Shown here piece by piece: positions 49,908-60,076 of a DNA stretch of 64,000 bases (its first letter is position 1; every line of letters begins with the position of its first letter). Under the pieces are notes generated by a model that saw only the letters and a list, made by a program, of their open reading frames with translations, did no database searches and was not told the origin of the DNA. Origin of the DNA: Actinoplanes palleronii (GTDB lineage: Bacteria > Actinomycetota > Actinomycetes > Mycobacteriales > Micromonosporaceae); contig NZ_BOMS01000041.1 in assembly GCF_016862315.1 (NCBI RefSeq), forward strand, positions 23,317 through 87,316, read 5' to 3'. Position numbers and translations under genes: made by a program.

Positions 49908-50299
49908 CCGCCACGCTGCTCAAGCGCCGCAATGGCGGCGGTGTCGCCTCACGGCGCGCCGTTGGCAAGGCGCGTCGTCACTTCCGGGTCCGCAAGAACG
50001 TGGCCGGTACGGCCGAGCGTCCCCGCCTGGTCGTCACCCGGTCCTCGCGGCACATCACCGCGCAGATCATCGACGACCTCAAGGGTCACACGCTCGCTTC
50101 GGCCTCGACCCTCGACACCTCGATCCGGGGCACCGAGGGCGACAAGAGCGCGCTGGCCGGCAAGGTTGGCACGCTCCTCGGCGAGCGCGCCAAGGCCGCG
50201 GGTATTTCCAAGGTCGTCTTCGACCGCGGTGGCAACAAGTACGCGGGGCGTATCGCCGCGCTTGCCGGTGCCGCTCGCGAAGCCGGACTCGAGTTCTAG
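49904..50299 (+). CDS. rplR: 50S ribosomal protein L18
   Basis: 131 aa, GTG start; [20 protein letters not shown] and [20 protein letters not shown]. 5S rRNA-binding protein. Confidence 0.97.
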   Translation: MTATLLKRRNGGGVASRRAVGKARRHFRVRKNVAGTAERPRLVVTRSSRHITAQIIDDLKGHTLASASTLDTSIRGTEGDKSALAGKVGTLLGERAKAAGISKVVFDRGGNKYAGRIAALAGAAREAGLEF

Positions 50300-50312
50300 G
50301 AGGGATTGACCA

Positions 50313-50936
50313 ATGCCTGGTCAGCAGCGCCGTGGCGGCGGGTCCGGCGGTAGCACCGAAGGTGGCGGCCGCCGCGACAACCGTCGTGAGGGCGGTCGCG
50401 GCAACGCGCCCGTCGAGAAGACCCCTCACCTCGAGCGGGTCGTCGCGATCAACCGTGTCGCCAAGGTCGTCAAGGGTGGTCGTCGCTTCAGCTTCACCGC
50501 CCTGGTGATCGTCGGCGACGGTGACGGCACCGTCGGTGTCGGTTACGGAAAGGCCAAGGAGGTGCCCGCGGCGATCGCCAAGGGCGTCGAAGAGGCCAAG
50601 AAGCACTTCTTCAAGGTCCCGCGGATCGGTGCGACCATTCCGCACCCGATCACGGGTGAGGCTGCCGCAGGTGTCGTCCTGCTCAAGCCGGCGTCCGCTG
50701 GTACCGGTGTTATCGCCGGTGGCCCGGTGCGTGCCGTGCTGGAGTGCGCGGGCATCCACGACATCCTGTCGAAGAGCCTCGGCTCCTCGAACCCGATCAA
50801 CATCGTGCACGCCACGGTGGCCGCTCTGAAGGGCCTCGAGTCCCCGGAGCAGGTCGCGGCTCGTCGTAGCCTGCCGGTGGAGGACGTGGCGCCGGCGGCC
50901 ATGCTGGCGTCGCGTGCGGAAGCGGCGGTGCGCTGA
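50313..50936 (+). CDS. rpsE: 30S ribosomal protein S5
   Basis: 207 aa. The N-terminal about 35 residues are Gly/Arg-rich ([20 protein letters not shown]). The core has [20 protein letters not shown], loop 2 where spectinomycin-resistance changes occur. TGATG overlap with rpmD. Confidence 0.97.
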   Translation: MPGQQRRGGGSGGSTEGGGRRDNRREGGRGNAPVEKTPHLERVVAINRVAKVVKGGRRFSFTALVIVGDGDGTVGVGYGKAKEVPAAIAKGVEEAKKHFFKVPRIGATIPHPITGEAAAGVVLLKPASAGTGVIAGGPVRAVLECAGIHDILSKSLGSSNPINIVHATVAALKGLESPEQVAARRSLPVEDVAPAAMLASRAEAAVR

Positions 50937-51118
50937 TGGCCCGCCTGAAGGTCACCCAGATCCGGTCCGAGATCGGCCGTAAGCAGAACCAGCGGGACTC
51001 CCTGCGGTCGCTCGGCCTCAAGCGGATCAACGATGTGGTGGTCAAGGAGGACCGTCCCGAGATTCGGGGCATGATCTTCGCCGTGAACCACCTCGTCACT
51101 GTCGAGGAGGTCGAGTAA
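50936..51118 (+). CDS. rpmD: 50S ribosomal protein L30
   Basis: 60 aa; [20 protein letters not shown] and [20 protein letters not shown]. Overlaps both neighbours. Confidence 0.97.
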   Translation: MARLKVTQIRSEIGRKQNQRDSLRSLGLKRINDVVVKEDRPEIRGMIFAVNHLVTVEEVE

Positions 51119-51567
51119 TGGCGATCAAGGTCCACCACCTGCGCCCGGCGCCCGGTGCCAAGACTGCGAAGACCCGTGTGGGTCGCGGTGAAGGCTCCAA
51201 GGGCAAGACCGCCGGTCGCGGCACCAAGGGCACCGGAGCCCGCAAGAACACCCCGGCGTCGTTCGAGGGTGGGCAGATGCCCATCCACATGCGTCTGCCG
51301 AAGATGAAGGGCCTCCGGAACAAGCCGCGCAACAAGGTTGTTTTCCAGGTCGTGAACCTGGACCGCCTTGCTGAGCTGTTCCCGAACGGCGGCGAGATCG
51401 GCCCGGCCGAGCTCGTCGAGTCCGGCGCGGTTCGCAAGAACCTCCCGGTCAAGGTCCTCGGCTCGGGTGAGCTGAACGGCGTGTCGCTGACCATCAAGGC
51501 GCACGCGTTCAGTGACTCCGCCAAGGAGAAGATCGCTGCTGCTGGTGGTTCCGCCACTCAGCTGTGA
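51118..51567 (+). CDS. rplO: 50S ribosomal protein L15
   Basis: 149 aa; [20 protein letters not shown] and the Gly-rich [20 protein letters not shown]. Last ribosomal gene of the spc cluster before secY. Confidence 0.98.
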   Translation: MAIKVHHLRPAPGAKTAKTRVGRGEGSKGKTAGRGTKGTGARKNTPASFEGGQMPIHMRLPKMKGLRNKPRNKVVFQVVNLDRLAELFPNGGEIGPAELVESGAVRKNLPVKVLGSGELNGVSLTIKAHAFSDSAKEKIAAAGGSATQL

Positions 51568-51574
51568 GGCTTGT

Positions 51575-51614
51575 GGGGGTGCTCGTCCGGACTTCGTGTT
51601 CGGCGAGCATCCCC
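51575..51614 (+). terminator. Hairpin between rplO and secY
   Basis: GGGGGTGCTCG (51575-51585) and CGAGCATCCCC (51604-51614), 11 bp with one G-U; TTGTGG follows. Begins 8 nt after the rplO stop. Confidence 0.6.
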
Positions 51615-51680
51615 TTGTGGCGTCTGACCTGCACTTCTGTGATTGCTCGTAACGCACCGCCGCACTGACGGCTACCGTGG

Positions 51681-51709
51681 CTGACCACGGCGGCTCAAGA
51701 CTGTTAGAG
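51681..51709 (+). promoter_or_regulatory. Possible secY promoter with overlapping palindrome
   Basis: CTGACC, 17 bp, TTAGAG. The inverted repeat CCGTGG-CTGA-CCACGG (51675-51690) overlaps the -35 and could bind a regulator. Together with the upstream hairpin it suggests secY-adk-map is a separate unit. Confidence 0.45.
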
Positions 51710-51798
51710 TCCGTTCCCAGCTAGGGATATCGGTCATCCGGACCGATGCCTTCCCCCCGATCCGCCATTCGGCGGTGACCTCGCGCAGGAGGAAGAAG

Positions 51799-53139
51799 TT
51801 GCTCTCCGCCTTTTCGAGTGCGTTGCGGACGCCTGACCTGCGCAAGAAGTTGTTGTTCACGGTGGCGATCATTGCGCTCTACCGGCTCGGCGCTACCTTG
51901 CCCAGCCCAGGCGTCTCGTACACCAATGTGCAGGCTTGCCTCAAGATCACCGAGCAGTCGGGCAACCAGGTTCTGAACCTGCTGAACCTGTTCTCCGGTG
52001 GTGCTCTGCTCCAGCTCTCGATTTTCGCGCTCGGCATCATGCCGTACATCACCGCGTCGATCATCCTGCAGCTGCTCACCGTGGTCATCCCGCGGCTCGA
52101 GCAGCTCCGCAAGGAAGGTCAGTCCGGTCAGGCGAAGATCACCCAGTACACCCGCTACCTGACCCTCGGCCTGGCGATCCTGCAGTCCTCGGCGTTCGTC
52201 GCCCTGGCTCGGACCGGCCAGCTGTTCGGCGGTCTGTGCGACCAGGACAACCCGTCCTACCAGATCATCCCGGAGAACACCGGCATCCCGATCTGGCTCA
52301 CTCTTACCGTTCTGGTCATGACGATGACCGCCGGCACCGGCGTGGTCATGTGGCTCGGCGAGCTGGTCACCGACCGCGGCGTCGGCAACGGCATGTCCGT
52401 CCTGATCTTCACCTCGATCGCCGCTCGCCTCCCCGGCGAGGGCTGGACGATCAAGCAGACCGCCGGCACCGGCAAGTTCCTCCTGGTGATCGCGCTGGTC
52501 CTGGTGATCATCGGCCTGGTGGTCTTCATCGAGCAGGCGCAGCGTCGCATCCCAGTGCAGTACGCGAAGCGCATGATCGGCCGGCGGATGTACGGCGGTA
52601 CCTCGACCTACATCCCGCTGAAGGTGAACCAGGCGGGTGTCGTCCCGGTCATCTTCGCGTCGTCGCTGCTCTACCTGCCGCAGCTGTACTTGCAGTTCTT
52701 CGACTCGAACAATCTGACGAACTACCAGATCTGGATCCAGAACTGGCTCGCGAGTCCGACCAGCTGGCTGTACATCACGGTGTACTTCCTGATGATCATC
52801 TTCTTCACGTACTTCTACGTGTCGATCACGTTCAACCCGACTGAGGTCGCGGAGAACATGAAGAAGTACGGTGGTTTCGTGCCGGGTATTCGCCCGGGCA
52901 AGCCGACCGCCGACTACCTGGACTTCATCCTCAGCCGGATCACCCTGCCGGGCGCGTTGTACCTGGGCCTGATCTCGGTTCTGCCGAACTTCTTCTTCAT
53001 CTGGCTGGACCAGAAGCAGTACCAGAACTTCCCCTTCGGCGGCACCGCGGTGCTGATCATGGTGGGTGTGGGTCTGGAGACGGTCAAGCAGATCGAGAGC
53101 CAGCTCATGCAGCGGAACTACGAAGGGTTCCTCCGGTAG
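51799..53139 (+). CDS. secY: Preprotein translocase subunit SecY
   Basis: 446 aa, ten membrane segments. The TTG start has AGGAGG 6 nt upstream and yields LLSAFSSALRTPDLRKKLLF, the normal SecY N-terminus; a GTG at 51775 would add eight basic residues without a ribosome site. Plug and pore-ring segments are in the first helices, and the cytoplasmic loop contains PVQYAKRMIGRRMYGGTSTY. Ends QIESQLMQRNYEGFLR. Confidence 0.97.
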   Translation: MLSAFSSALRTPDLRKKLLFTVAIIALYRLGATLPSPGVSYTNVQACLKITEQSGNQVLNLLNLFSGGALLQLSIFALGIMPYITASIILQLLTVVIPRLEQLRKEGQSGQAKITQYTRYLTLGLAILQSSAFVALARTGQLFGGLCDQDNPSYQIIPENTGIPIWLTLTVLVMTMTAGTGVVMWLGELVTDRGVGNGMSVLIFTSIAARLPGEGWTIKQTAGTGKFLLVIALVLVIIGLVVFIEQAQRRIPVQYAKRMIGRRMYGGTSTYIPLKVNQAGVVPVIFASSLLYLPQLYLQFFDSNNLTNYQIWIQNWLASPTSWLYITVYFLMIIFFTYFYVSITFNPTEVAENMKKYGGFVPGIRPGKPTADYLDFILSRITLPGALYLGLISVLPNFFFIWLDQKQYQNFPFGGTAVLIMVGVGLETVKQIESQLMQRNYEGFLR

Positions 53140-53213
53140 TGGGCACGCGGGGCCGGGGGGCTCTGGCGTCGACGGTAGGCGTGGCTTCTTGCGACCGAAG
53201 CGAGGCGATGTAG

Positions 53214-53867
53214 GTGCGGCTGGTGTTGGTGGGCCCTCCGGGGGCCGGCAAGGGGACCCAGGCTGAGTTCATCGCCGCCCATCTCGCCGTACCGAAGATC
53301 TCCACCGGCGACATCTTCCGGGCGAACGTGTCGCAGGGGACCCCGCTCGGGGTTGAGGCCAAGCGGTACATGGACGCCGGGCAGCTGGTGCCGGACGAGG
53401 TGACCATCAACATGGTCCGTGACCGGCTCGCCGAGCCGGACGCGGGCGACGGGTTCCTGCTGGACGGGTTCCCGCGCACGGTGCCGCAGGCGAACGCGCT
53501 GGACAAGCTGCTCGCGGACCTCGGCACCGCGCTGGACCTCGTGATGGAACTCGTCGTCGACGACGACGAGGTGGTCCGGCGGCTCTCCGGCCGTCGGACC
53601 TGCCGCGGCTGCGGCAAGATCTGGCATGTCGAGTTCGACCCGACGAGCAAAGAGAACATCTGCGACCGCTGTGGCGCGGAGCTGTTCCAACGGGACGACG
53701 ACAAGGCCGAAACCATCGCTAACCGGCTGGTGGAGTACGCGGACAAGACCGCGCCACTGGTCGACTACTACGGCGCCCAGGGCAAGCTGGTGGGCATCGA
53801 CGCGACCGGGCCGGTCGAAGACGTCACGGTGCGCGCAATAGACGCCCTGCGGTCCTACGGGGGCTAA
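53214..53867 (+). CDS. adk: Adenylate kinase (zinc-LID type)
   Basis: 217 aa. P-loop [20 protein letters not shown], and a LID domain with Cys130, Cys133, Cys150 and Cys153, a structural zinc site found in Gram-positive-type kinases but absent from E. coli Adk. GTG start with GAGG 8 nt upstream. Converts ATP + AMP to 2 ADP. Confidence 0.97.
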   Translation: MRLVLVGPPGAGKGTQAEFIAAHLAVPKISTGDIFRANVSQGTPLGVEAKRYMDAGQLVPDEVTINMVRDRLAEPDAGDGFLLDGFPRTVPQANALDKLLADLGTALDLVMELVVDDDEVVRRLSGRRTCRGCGKIWHVEFDPTSKENICDRCGAELFQRDDDKAETIANRLVEYADKTAPLVDYYGAQGKLVGIDATGPVEDVTVRAIDALRSYGG

Positions 53868-53870
53868 GAG

Positions 53871-54704
53871 ATGCGACGTCAGGAGCTGGACATTCAGCTG
53901 AAGACGCCGGAACAGATCGTGAAGATGCGGGCCGCCGGTCTGGTGGTCTTCGCCGCGCTGGAAGCGATGCGGGACGCTGTCGCGCCCGGTGTCTCGACCG
54001 CCGATCTGGACGCGGTCGCGGAGAAGGTGATCCGCGACGCGGGTGCCGTCCCGTCGTTCAAGGGCTATCACGGGTTCCCGGCCTCGATCTGTGCCTCGGT
54101 CAACGAGCAGGTCGTGCACGGGATCCCGGGCGCCGAGCAGGTGCTGGTCGAGGGCGACCTGGTCTCGCTGGACTGCGGCGCGGTCCTGGACGGCTGGCAC
54201 GGCGACTCGGCGATCACCGTCGGGGTCGGCGCCACCGACCCGGCGCTGCTGAAGATGGCCGAGGTCGCCGAGGACGCCATGTGGGCCGGGATCGCGGCAG
54301 CGGCCCGGGGCGTGGCGAACGGCCGGGGCCGGCTCACCGACATCTCGTTCAACATCGAGAAGGTGGTCCGCAAGGGCGGCCGGTACGGGATCGTCGACGG
54401 GTACGGCGGCCACGGCATCGGCACCGAGATGCACCAGGAACCGCACGTGCTCAACCACGGCAAGCCGGGCCGCGGCCCGCGGATCACCGCGGGCATGGCA
54501 CTGGCCATCGAACCGATGATCACGATGGGTTCGCCGCGGACCGTGGAGCTCTCCGACGGCTGGACCGTGGTGACCCGGGACGGTTCCCGCGCCGCGCACG
54601 TTGAGCACACCATGGCGCTCCTGGACGACGGGGTGTGGGTCACCACCGCCCCGGACGGCGGCCGGGCCCGCCTGGGCGATCTGGTGACCGCTCGCCAGCC
54701 CTGA
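53871..54704 (+). CDS. map: Type I methionine aminopeptidase
   Basis: 277 aa. The five metal ligands are visible: Asp101, Asp112, His181 (GGHGIG), Glu214 (AIEPM) and Glu245 (HVEHT). Removes N-terminal Met co-translationally. ATG three nt after the adk stop, same operon. Confidence 0.97.
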   Translation: MRRQELDIQLKTPEQIVKMRAAGLVVFAALEAMRDAVAPGVSTADLDAVAEKVIRDAGAVPSFKGYHGFPASICASVNEQVVHGIPGAEQVLVEGDLVSLDCGAVLDGWHGDSAITVGVGATDPALLKMAEVAEDAMWAGIAAAARGVANGRGRLTDISFNIEKVVRKGGRYGIVDGYGGHGIGTEMHQEPHVLNHGKPGRGPRITAGMALAIEPMITMGSPRTVELSDGWTVVTRDGSRAAHVEHTMALLDDGVWVTTAPDGGRARLGDLVTARQP

Positions 54705-54811
54705 GAATCGGCCTGGTCCACCCGCGCGGCACCCGATCGCGCAGAATCCACTGCGGAGCCCGGACGACTGCCGTCTGGGCTCCCGAGCGCTCGCCTGGCA
54801 TGCTGTGACCC

Positions 54812-55252
54812 ATGGGTCGCGAGGGGATGCGCGCCGGCGATGCTGATCGCCAGCGTATTGCGGATCAGTTGAAGTCCGCGCTCGATGAGGGCCGGCTCGA
54901 TCTCAACGAGTACGACGAACGGGTCCAGCGTGCCTACTCCGCACGGACCTACGGGGATCTCGATGGACTTCTCGACGATCTCCCGGGCACCGTGGGAGTC
55001 CAGCACTCACAGGTCCAGCCGCACAGCCCGGCGCCGCAGCCGGCTGCGGCGGTGGCCAAGGGTGAGACGGACCACGGCGGCCGGCACACCTTCACGAGCG
55101 CGCTGACCGCGTTTCTGATCTGCACGGTGATCTGGGCGATCTCGTCGTTCAGCTCCGGGCACGCCTACTACTTCTGGCCGGCCTGGGTGCTGATACCGGT
55201 GATTATCACCGGTGTGGGTGCACTCACCGACCGGGGCCGGCGCAGTCGCTGA
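54812..55252 (+). CDS. DUF1707 membrane protein (second copy)
   Basis: 146 aa. MRAGDADRQRIADQLKSALD, EGRLDLNEYDERV and YGDLDGLLDDLP form the DUF1707 module; a His/Pro/Gln linker precedes two membrane segments (about 92-112, 118-137). Paralogue of the 12606 gene. It sits between map and infA, an unusual spot. Function unknown. Confidence 0.87.
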   Translation: MGREGMRAGDADRQRIADQLKSALDEGRLDLNEYDERVQRAYSARTYGDLDGLLDDLPGTVGVQHSQVQPHSPAPQPAAAVAKGETDHGGRHTFTSALTAFLICTVIWAISSFSSGHAYYFWPAWVLIPVIITGVGALTDRGRRSR

Positions 55253-55261
55253 GGCCGATCT

Positions 55262-55274
55262 GACACGCCCGACC
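55262..55274 (+). promoter_or_regulatory. Third copy of the GACACGCCCGACC box
   Basis: Exact match to the 13-mer in the rpsL and rpsJ leaders, but here 192 nt before infA and upstream of a predicted promoter, so it may be a DNA site rather than part of the RNA leader. Confidence 0.5.
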
Positions 55275-55294
55275 CCGGGTAGCGGAGCCTGCGT

Positions 55295-55323
55295 TTGGTG
55301 TCCCAGGTGGGGGCGCGTAGACT
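55295..55323 (+). promoter_or_regulatory. infA operon promoter
   Basis: TTGGTG, 17 bp, TAGACT. It would give a leader of about 137 nt before infA. Confidence 0.6.
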
Positions 55324-55466
55324 GGCTTGCTGGCGCGCAGCGTCCTCTCCTTCATGTCCTCAGCGCTTCGAGGACCGAGGGAAGCCGCGGCTGGTCCGAG
55401 CCCTCTCAGGCTCGGGTATGACGTTGCAAGCCTGCCCCAGAACCCGATGTACAGGTAGCGGAGGAC

Positions 55467-55688
55467 ATGCCTAAGAAAGACGGAGCCATCGAGATCGAAG
55501 GCCGAGTGATCGAGCCTCTGCCGAACGCTATGTTCCGCGTTGAGCTCGCTAACGGTCACAAGGTCCTGGCACACATCTCCGGGAAGATGCGCCAGCACTA
55601 CATCCGCATCCTTCCCGAGGACAGGGTCGTCGTCGAACTCTCGCCGTATGACCTGACCCGTGGGCGAATCGTCTACCGCTACAAGTAA
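55467..55688 (+). CDS. infA: Translation initiation factor IF-1
   Basis: 73 aa OB-fold protein, [40 protein letters not shown]. Binds the 30S A site. Heads the alpha cluster. GGAGG precedes the ATG. Confidence 0.98.
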   Translation: MPKKDGAIEIEGRVIEPLPNAMFRVELANGHKVLAHISGKMRQHYIRILPEDRVVVELSPYDLTRGRIVYRYK

Positions 55689-55738
55689 GCGGGTCACGGG
55701 GATTCCACATCCCGTCTGACTGAGAGTTAAGGCAAACC

Positions 55739-55855
55739 GTGAAGGTCAAGCCGAGCGTCAAGCGGATCTGCAACAACTGCCGGATCATCCGGCGGCACGG
55801 CCGGGTCATGGTGATTTGCAGCACCGACCCGCGCCACAAGCAGCGTCAGGGCTGA
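55739..55855 (+). CDS. rpmJ: 50S ribosomal protein L36
   Basis: 38 aa, GTG start. Zinc ligands Cys11, Cys14, Cys27 and His33. The C-terminus reads [14 protein letters not shown]; most L36 have one residue fewer between Cys27 and the His (total 37 aa). Placement between infA and rpsM is standard. Confidence 0.95.
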   Translation: MKVKPSVKRICNNCRIIRRHGRVMVICSTDPRHKQRQG

Positions 55856-56024
55856 GTCCAGCCTTTCTGCGCAGGATCCGCACCACAGAACGAGCTCGTC
55901 CCGGTCGTGACGTCATCCCGATGACGGAGCGGCCACACCCCCGGTCGGAGGCCGGGGCCCGCCGGGGCAGGCGGGATGGGATGGGCACAGACCTCCGAGA
56001 GACATCTGAGGAGCACGCCCAGAA

Positions 56025-56405
56025 ATGGCACGTCTCGTCGGCGTCGATCTCCCCCGCGAAAAGCGAATGGAGATCGCGCTCACCTACGTCTTCGGCATCG
56101 GGCGTACCCGATCCGTCGAAGCATTGACCGCTACGGCGATCGACCTGAACAAGCGCGCCAAGGACCTCACGGAAGAGGAGCTTCTCAAGCTCCGCGAATA
56201 CATTGAGGCCAACTTCAAGGTTGAGGGCGACCTGCGCCGCGAGGTCGCCGCGGACATCCGCCGCAAGGTTGAGATCGGCTGCTACGCCGGCATCCGCCAC
56301 CGCAAGGGCCTGCCCGTGCGAGGACAGCGGACCCGGACCAACGCTCGTACCCGTAAGGGTCCGAAGCGGACGGTCGCCGGTAAGAAGAAGCCCGGTCGGA
56401 AGTAA
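56025..56405 (+). CDS. rpsM: 30S ribosomal protein S13
   Basis: 126 aa; [40 protein letters not shown]. The 169-nt leader holds a GC-rich inverted region (CACCCCCGGTCGG ... CCGGGG near 55937-55965) reminiscent of the ribosomal leader box but not an exact match. Confidence 0.98.
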   Translation: MARLVGVDLPREKRMEIALTYVFGIGRTRSVEALTATAIDLNKRAKDLTEEELLKLREYIEANFKVEGDLRREVAADIRRKVEIGCYAGIRHRKGLPVRGQRTRTNARTRKGPKRTVAGKKKPGRK

Positions 56406-56422
56406 TAGGAGCGCACTGACTT

Positions 56423-56830
56423 ATGCCACCGAAGGCACGCGCAGGGGCCGCAGTCAAAAAGGTCCGGCGCAAGGAACGCAAGAACGTCGCCCACGGGCAG
56501 GCGCACATCAAGAGCACCTTCAACAACACCATCGTGTCGATCACCGACCCGACCGGTGCGGTCATCTCCTGGGCCTCGTCCGGCCAGGTGGGCTTCAAGG
56601 GCTCCCGCAAGTCGACTCCGTTCGCCGCTCAGCTCGCCGCCGAGGCTGCTGCGCGTCGGGCCATGGAGCACGGCATGCGCAAGGTCGACGTGTTCGTCAA
56701 GGGCCCCGGTTCCGGCCGGGAGACCGCCATCCGTTCGCTGCAGGCCGCGGGCCTCGAGGTCGGTCAGATCTCCGACGTCACGCCGCAGCCCCACAACGGT
56801 TGCCGTCCGCCCAAGCGTCGTCGGGTCTAA
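56423..56830 (+). CDS. rpsK: 30S ribosomal protein S11
   Basis: 135 aa; [20 protein letters not shown] and [18 protein letters not shown]. Platform protein at the mRNA exit. Confidence 0.98.
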   Translation: MPPKARAGAAVKKVRRKERKNVAHGQAHIKSTFNNTIVSITDPTGAVISWASSGQVGFKGSRKSTPFAAQLAAEAAARRAMEHGMRKVDVFVKGPGSGRETAIRSLQAAGLEVGQISDVTPQPHNGCRPPKRRRV

Positions 56831-56845
56831 GGGAGAGATCGAAGC

Positions 56846-57472
56846 ATGGCTCGTTATACAGGGGCGGACTGCAAGCGCTGCCGCCGCGAGAAAATGAAGC
56901 TGTTCCTCAAGGGCAGCAAGTGCGACGGGCCGAAGTGCCCGTTCGAGTCGCGTCCCTTCCCGCCCGGCCAGCACGGCCGTGGACGGACCAAGGAGACCGA
57001 GTACCTGCTCCAGCACCGTGAGAAGCAGAAGGCGCGTCGCGTCTACGGCATTCTCGAGAAGCAGTTCCGCGGTTACTACGAGGAGGCTGTCACCAAGCCC
57101 GGCAAGACCGGTGAGGTGCTGCTGCAGATCCTCGAGTCGCGGCTCGACAACGTCGTCTACCGGGCTGGCTACGCCTCGTCCCGGGACGCTGCCCGCCAGG
57201 TGGTCAAGCACGGCCACTTCCTGGTGAACGGCGTCAAGGTCGACATCCCGTCGTACCGGGTGAAGGAGCACGACATCGTCACGCTCCGCGAGAAGTCGAA
57301 GGAAATGACCCCCTTCGTCGTCGCGCAGGCCCAGGCCGGTTCCCGGCCGGTGCCGGCGTGGCTCGAGCCCATCCCGGCGGAGATGAAGATCCTCGTTCAC
57401 ACGCTCCCGGCCCGCGCTGTCATCGACACGCAGGTGCAAGAGCAGCTGATCGTCGAGCTCTACTCCAAGTAA
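56846..57472 (+). CDS. rpsD: 30S ribosomal protein S4 (zinc type)
   Basis: 208 aa. The N-terminus has four Cys (C9, C12, C26, C31) of the zinc-binding type; the S4 domain is RLDNVVYRAGYASSRDAARQ. Primary 16S 5'-domain binder and known alpha-operon repressor in E. coli. Confidence 0.98.
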   Translation: MARYTGADCKRCRREKMKLFLKGSKCDGPKCPFESRPFPPGQHGRGRTKETEYLLQHREKQKARRVYGILEKQFRGYYEEAVTKPGKTGEVLLQILESRLDNVVYRAGYASSRDAARQVVKHGHFLVNGVKVDIPSYRVKEHDIVTLREKSKEMTPFVVAQAQAGSRPVPAWLEPIPAEMKILVHTLPARAVIDTQVQEQLIVELYSK

Positions 57473-57479
57473 CAAAGCT

Positions 57480-57506
57480 GCCCGGCGCTTTTTTCAAGCG
57501 CCGGGC
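57480..57506 (+). terminator. 11-bp hairpin between rpsD and rpoA
   Basis: GCCCGGCGCTT-TTTTC-AAGCGCCGGGC is perfect, starting 7 nt after the rpsD stop. The T-run is in the loop, not after the stem, so it may act as an attenuator or processing site between ribosomal and polymerase genes. Confidence 0.55.
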
Positions 57507-57556
57507 ACATCAGACGGCCATCAAATAGCGGTTGGCCTGACAGAAAGAAGTACAGC

Positions 57557-58579
57557 GTGCTCATCAGCCAGCGGCCGACTCTCTCTGAGGAGTCGATCAG
57601 CGAGACCCGTTCCCGGTTCACCATCGAACCGTTGGAGCCGGGCTTCGGCTACACCCTCGGTAACTCGCTGCGGCGGACCCTGCTGTCGTCCATCCCGGGC
57701 GCGGCGGTCACCAGCATCAAGATCGACGGCGTGCTGCACGAGTTCACCACGATCCCCGGTGTCAAGGAGGACGTGGTCGAGCTGGTCATGAACGTCAAGG
57801 AACTGACCGTCAGCTCAGAGCACGACGAGCCGGTCAGCATGTACCTGCGCAAGCAGGGCCCGGGCGACGTGACCGCCGGCGACATCCAGCCGCCGGCCGG
57901 TGTCTCGGTGCACAACCCGGATCTGAAGCTGGCGACGCTGAACAGCAAGGGCCGGCTCGACATGGAGCTGACCGTGGAGCGTGGCCGTGGCTACGTCACC
58001 GCGGCCCAGAACAAGAGCGCGGGCGCCGAGATCGGCCGGATTCCGGTCGACTCGATCTACTCGCCGGTGCTCAAGGTCACGTACCGCGTCGAGGCGACCC
58101 GTGTCGAGCAGCGCACCGACTTCGACCGTCTGATCATCGACGTCGAGTCGAAGGCGTCCATCTCGCCGCGGACCGCGCTGGCTTCGGCCGGCTCGACCCT
58201 CGTCGAGCTCTTCGGCCTGTGCCGTGAGCTGGACGAGACCGCCGAGGGCATCGACATCGGCCCGTCGCCGCAGGACGCGCAGCTCGCTGCCGACCTGGCG
58301 CTGCCGATCGAGGAGCTGGACCTCACCGTCCGGTCGTACAACTGCCTCAAGCGCGAGGGCATCAATAGCGTGGGCGAGTTGATAGGGCGTACGGAGGCTG
58401 ACCTTCTGGACATCCGGAACTTCGGCCAGAAGTCGATCGACGAGGTCAAGATGAAGCTCGCCGGAATGGGCCTGGGCCTGAAGGACAGCGCGCCCTCCTT
58501 CGACCCGGCGCACGTCGTGGACTCGTTCGGCGACGTGGACTACGACACCGACGACTACCGCGAGACCGAGCAGCTGTAA
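57557..58579 (+). CDS. rpoA: DNA-directed RNA polymerase subunit alpha
   Basis: 340 aa, GTG start. N-domain with [20 protein letters not shown] for dimerisation and C-terminal domain with [20 protein letters not shown] and [20 protein letters not shown] for UP-element and activator contacts. Confidence 0.98.
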   Translation: MLISQRPTLSEESISETRSRFTIEPLEPGFGYTLGNSLRRTLLSSIPGAAVTSIKIDGVLHEFTTIPGVKEDVVELVMNVKELTVSSEHDEPVSMYLRKQGPGDVTAGDIQPPAGVSVHNPDLKLATLNSKGRLDMELTVERGRGYVTAAQNKSAGAEIGRIPVDSIYSPVLKVTYRVEATRVEQRTDFDRLIIDVESKASISPRTALASAGSTLVELFGLCRELDETAEGIDIGPSPQDAQLAADLALPIEELDLTVRSYNCLKREGINSVGELIGRTEADLLDIRNFGQKSIDEVKMKLAGMGLGLKDSAPSFDPAHVVDSFGDVDYDTDDYRETEQL

Positions 58580-58615
58580 AGCTCGGTTGCGCCATCTTTT
58601 CAAGGAGCATCTGAA

Positions 58616-59176
58616 ATGCCCACGCCCACCAAGGGTGCCCGCCTCGGCGGCAGCCCGGCCCACGAGAAGCTCATCCTGGCGAACCTGGCCACCGAGCTCT
58701 TCCGGCACGGGAAGATCAAGACCACCGAGACGAAGGCCAAGCGGCTGCGTCCGCTGGCCGAGCAGCTCATCACGAAGGCCAAGCGCGGTGACCTGCACGC
58801 CCGTCGCCGGGTTCTGGGCATCGTGAAGGACAAGGACGTCGTGTACGCCCTGTTCGAGCAGATCGCTCCGCGGTACGCGGGTCGTCCCGGTGGCTACACC
58901 CGGATCACCAAGACCGGTCCCCGCAAGGGCGACAACGCTCCGATGGCCGTCATCGAGCTGGTCGAGGAGGCTCAGGTCGCGGCCACCACCGCGCCGGCCG
59001 CCAAGGCCGCCGCTCGTAAGGCCACCGCGCAGCAGGACAAGCTCGAGGCCCTGGCTCCCGAGGAGACCGCCCCCGAGGCGGTCGCCGACGACCAGGACGC
59101 CGAGGCTCCGGTCAGCGCTTCCGGTGACAAGAGCGAGACCAAGGAAGACGCCAAGGACGACGACGCCAAGGCGTGA
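58616..59176 (+). CDS. rplQ: 50S ribosomal protein L17 with C-terminal extension
   Basis: 186 aa; the first about 120 residues are L17 ([20 protein letters not shown] and [20 protein letters not shown]). About 65 more residues are Ala/Glu/Asp-rich, an extension common in actinobacteria and probably disordered. Last gene of the alpha cluster; terminator follows. Confidence 0.97.
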   Translation: MPTPTKGARLGGSPAHEKLILANLATELFRHGKIKTTETKAKRLRPLAEQLITKAKRGDLHARRRVLGIVKDKDVVYALFEQIAPRYAGRPGGYTRITKTGPRKGDNAPMAVIELVEEAQVAATTAPAAKAAARKATAQQDKLEALAPEETAPEAVADDQDAEAPVSASGDKSETKEDAKDDDAKA

Positions 59177-59189
59177 TTTTTCTGGAACG

Positions 59190-59218
59190 GCCCGGCACCC
59201 GATGGGTGCCGGGCTTTT
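59190..59218 (+). terminator. Rho-independent terminator after rplQ
   Basis: GCCCGGCACCC-GAT-GGGTGCCGGGC then TTTT. Perfect 11-bp stem. Confidence 0.88.
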
Positions 59219-59251
59219 CCTTTGGCTGCGGTTAGAGGAGCGCGCTGCGGG

Positions 59252-60076
59252 ATGACCGACACCATCCGCCTACGACTCGAGATTTCGTACGACGGCGCCG
59301 CGTTCGCCGGGTGGGCCGTCCAGCCCGGCCAGCGGACGGTGGCCGGGGTGCTGGCCGAGGCGCTGCACCGGATCCTCGGCGACCCGGGGGCTGAGACGCC
59401 GCTGGGCCTGACCGTGGCCGGGCGTACCGACGCCGGGGTGCACGCCACCGGCCAGGTCTGCCACGTCGACCTGCCGGCCGCCCGGTACGCGGAGCTGGCC
59501 GGGTCGCTGCTGCGCCGGCTGGGTGGGCTGATGCCCGGCGACGCCCGGGTCAAGGCGATCATCCCGGTCCCCGACACGTTCGACGCCCGCTTCTCCGCGA
59601 CGTTCCGCCGGTACGAGTACCGGGTCTGTGACGACCCCTGGGGCCCGGACCCGCTCCGCCGTCACGACACCCTGGGCTGGCCGCGCCCGCTCGACCTGGA
59701 CCGGCTGAACGCCGCCGCGATCGGGCTGCTCGGCGAGCACGACTTCGCCGCGTACTGCAAGCGCAAGGAGCACGCCACCACGATCCGGGCGATCAACCAG
59801 CTGGACTGGCGGCGCGACCCGGACCGGACCCTGGTGGCCACGGTGCAGGCCGACGCGTTCTGCCAAGCCATGGTGCGCAGCCTGGTCGGCGCGATGATCG
59901 CGGTCGGTGAGGGCCGCCGCGGGCCGGAGTGGCCGGCGACGCTGCTCACCCTGCGGGAACGCTCCAACCAGGTGACCGTGGCCGGCGCGCACGGCCTGAC
60001 CCTGGTCGCGGTCGGCTACCCCGCCGCCGACGAGTACGCGTCCCGCGCCGACGCCACCCGGCGGCTACGAGCCTGA
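59252..60076 (+). CDS. truA: tRNA pseudouridine(38-40) synthase TruA
   Basis: 274 aa. Catalytic Asp60 in AGRTDAGVHA; FSATFRRYEYRVCDDPWGPD and AYCKRKEHATTIRAI further identify TruA. ATG at 59252 with AGGAG 12 nt upstream; the frame upstream to 59222 is rejected. Its last 12 nt overlap the convergent membrane-protein gene. Confidence 0.95.
   Translation: MTDTIRLRLEISYDGAAFAGWAVQPGQRTVAGVLAEALHRILGDPGAETPLGLTVAGRTDAGVHATGQVCHVDLPAARYAELAGSLLRRLGGLMPGDARVKAIIPVPDTFDARFSATFRRYEYRVCDDPWGPDPLRRHDTLGWPRPLDLDRLNAAAIGLLGEHDFAAYCKRKEHATTIRAINQLDWRRDPDRTLVATVQADAFCQAMVRSLVGAMIAVGEGRRGPEWPATLLTLRERSNQVTVAGAHGLTLVAVGYPAADEYASRADATRRLRA

Noticed and set aside
51775..51798. Upstream GTG start for secY
   Set aside because: No ribosome site, and SecY proteins normally begin at the residue encoded by the TTG at 51799.
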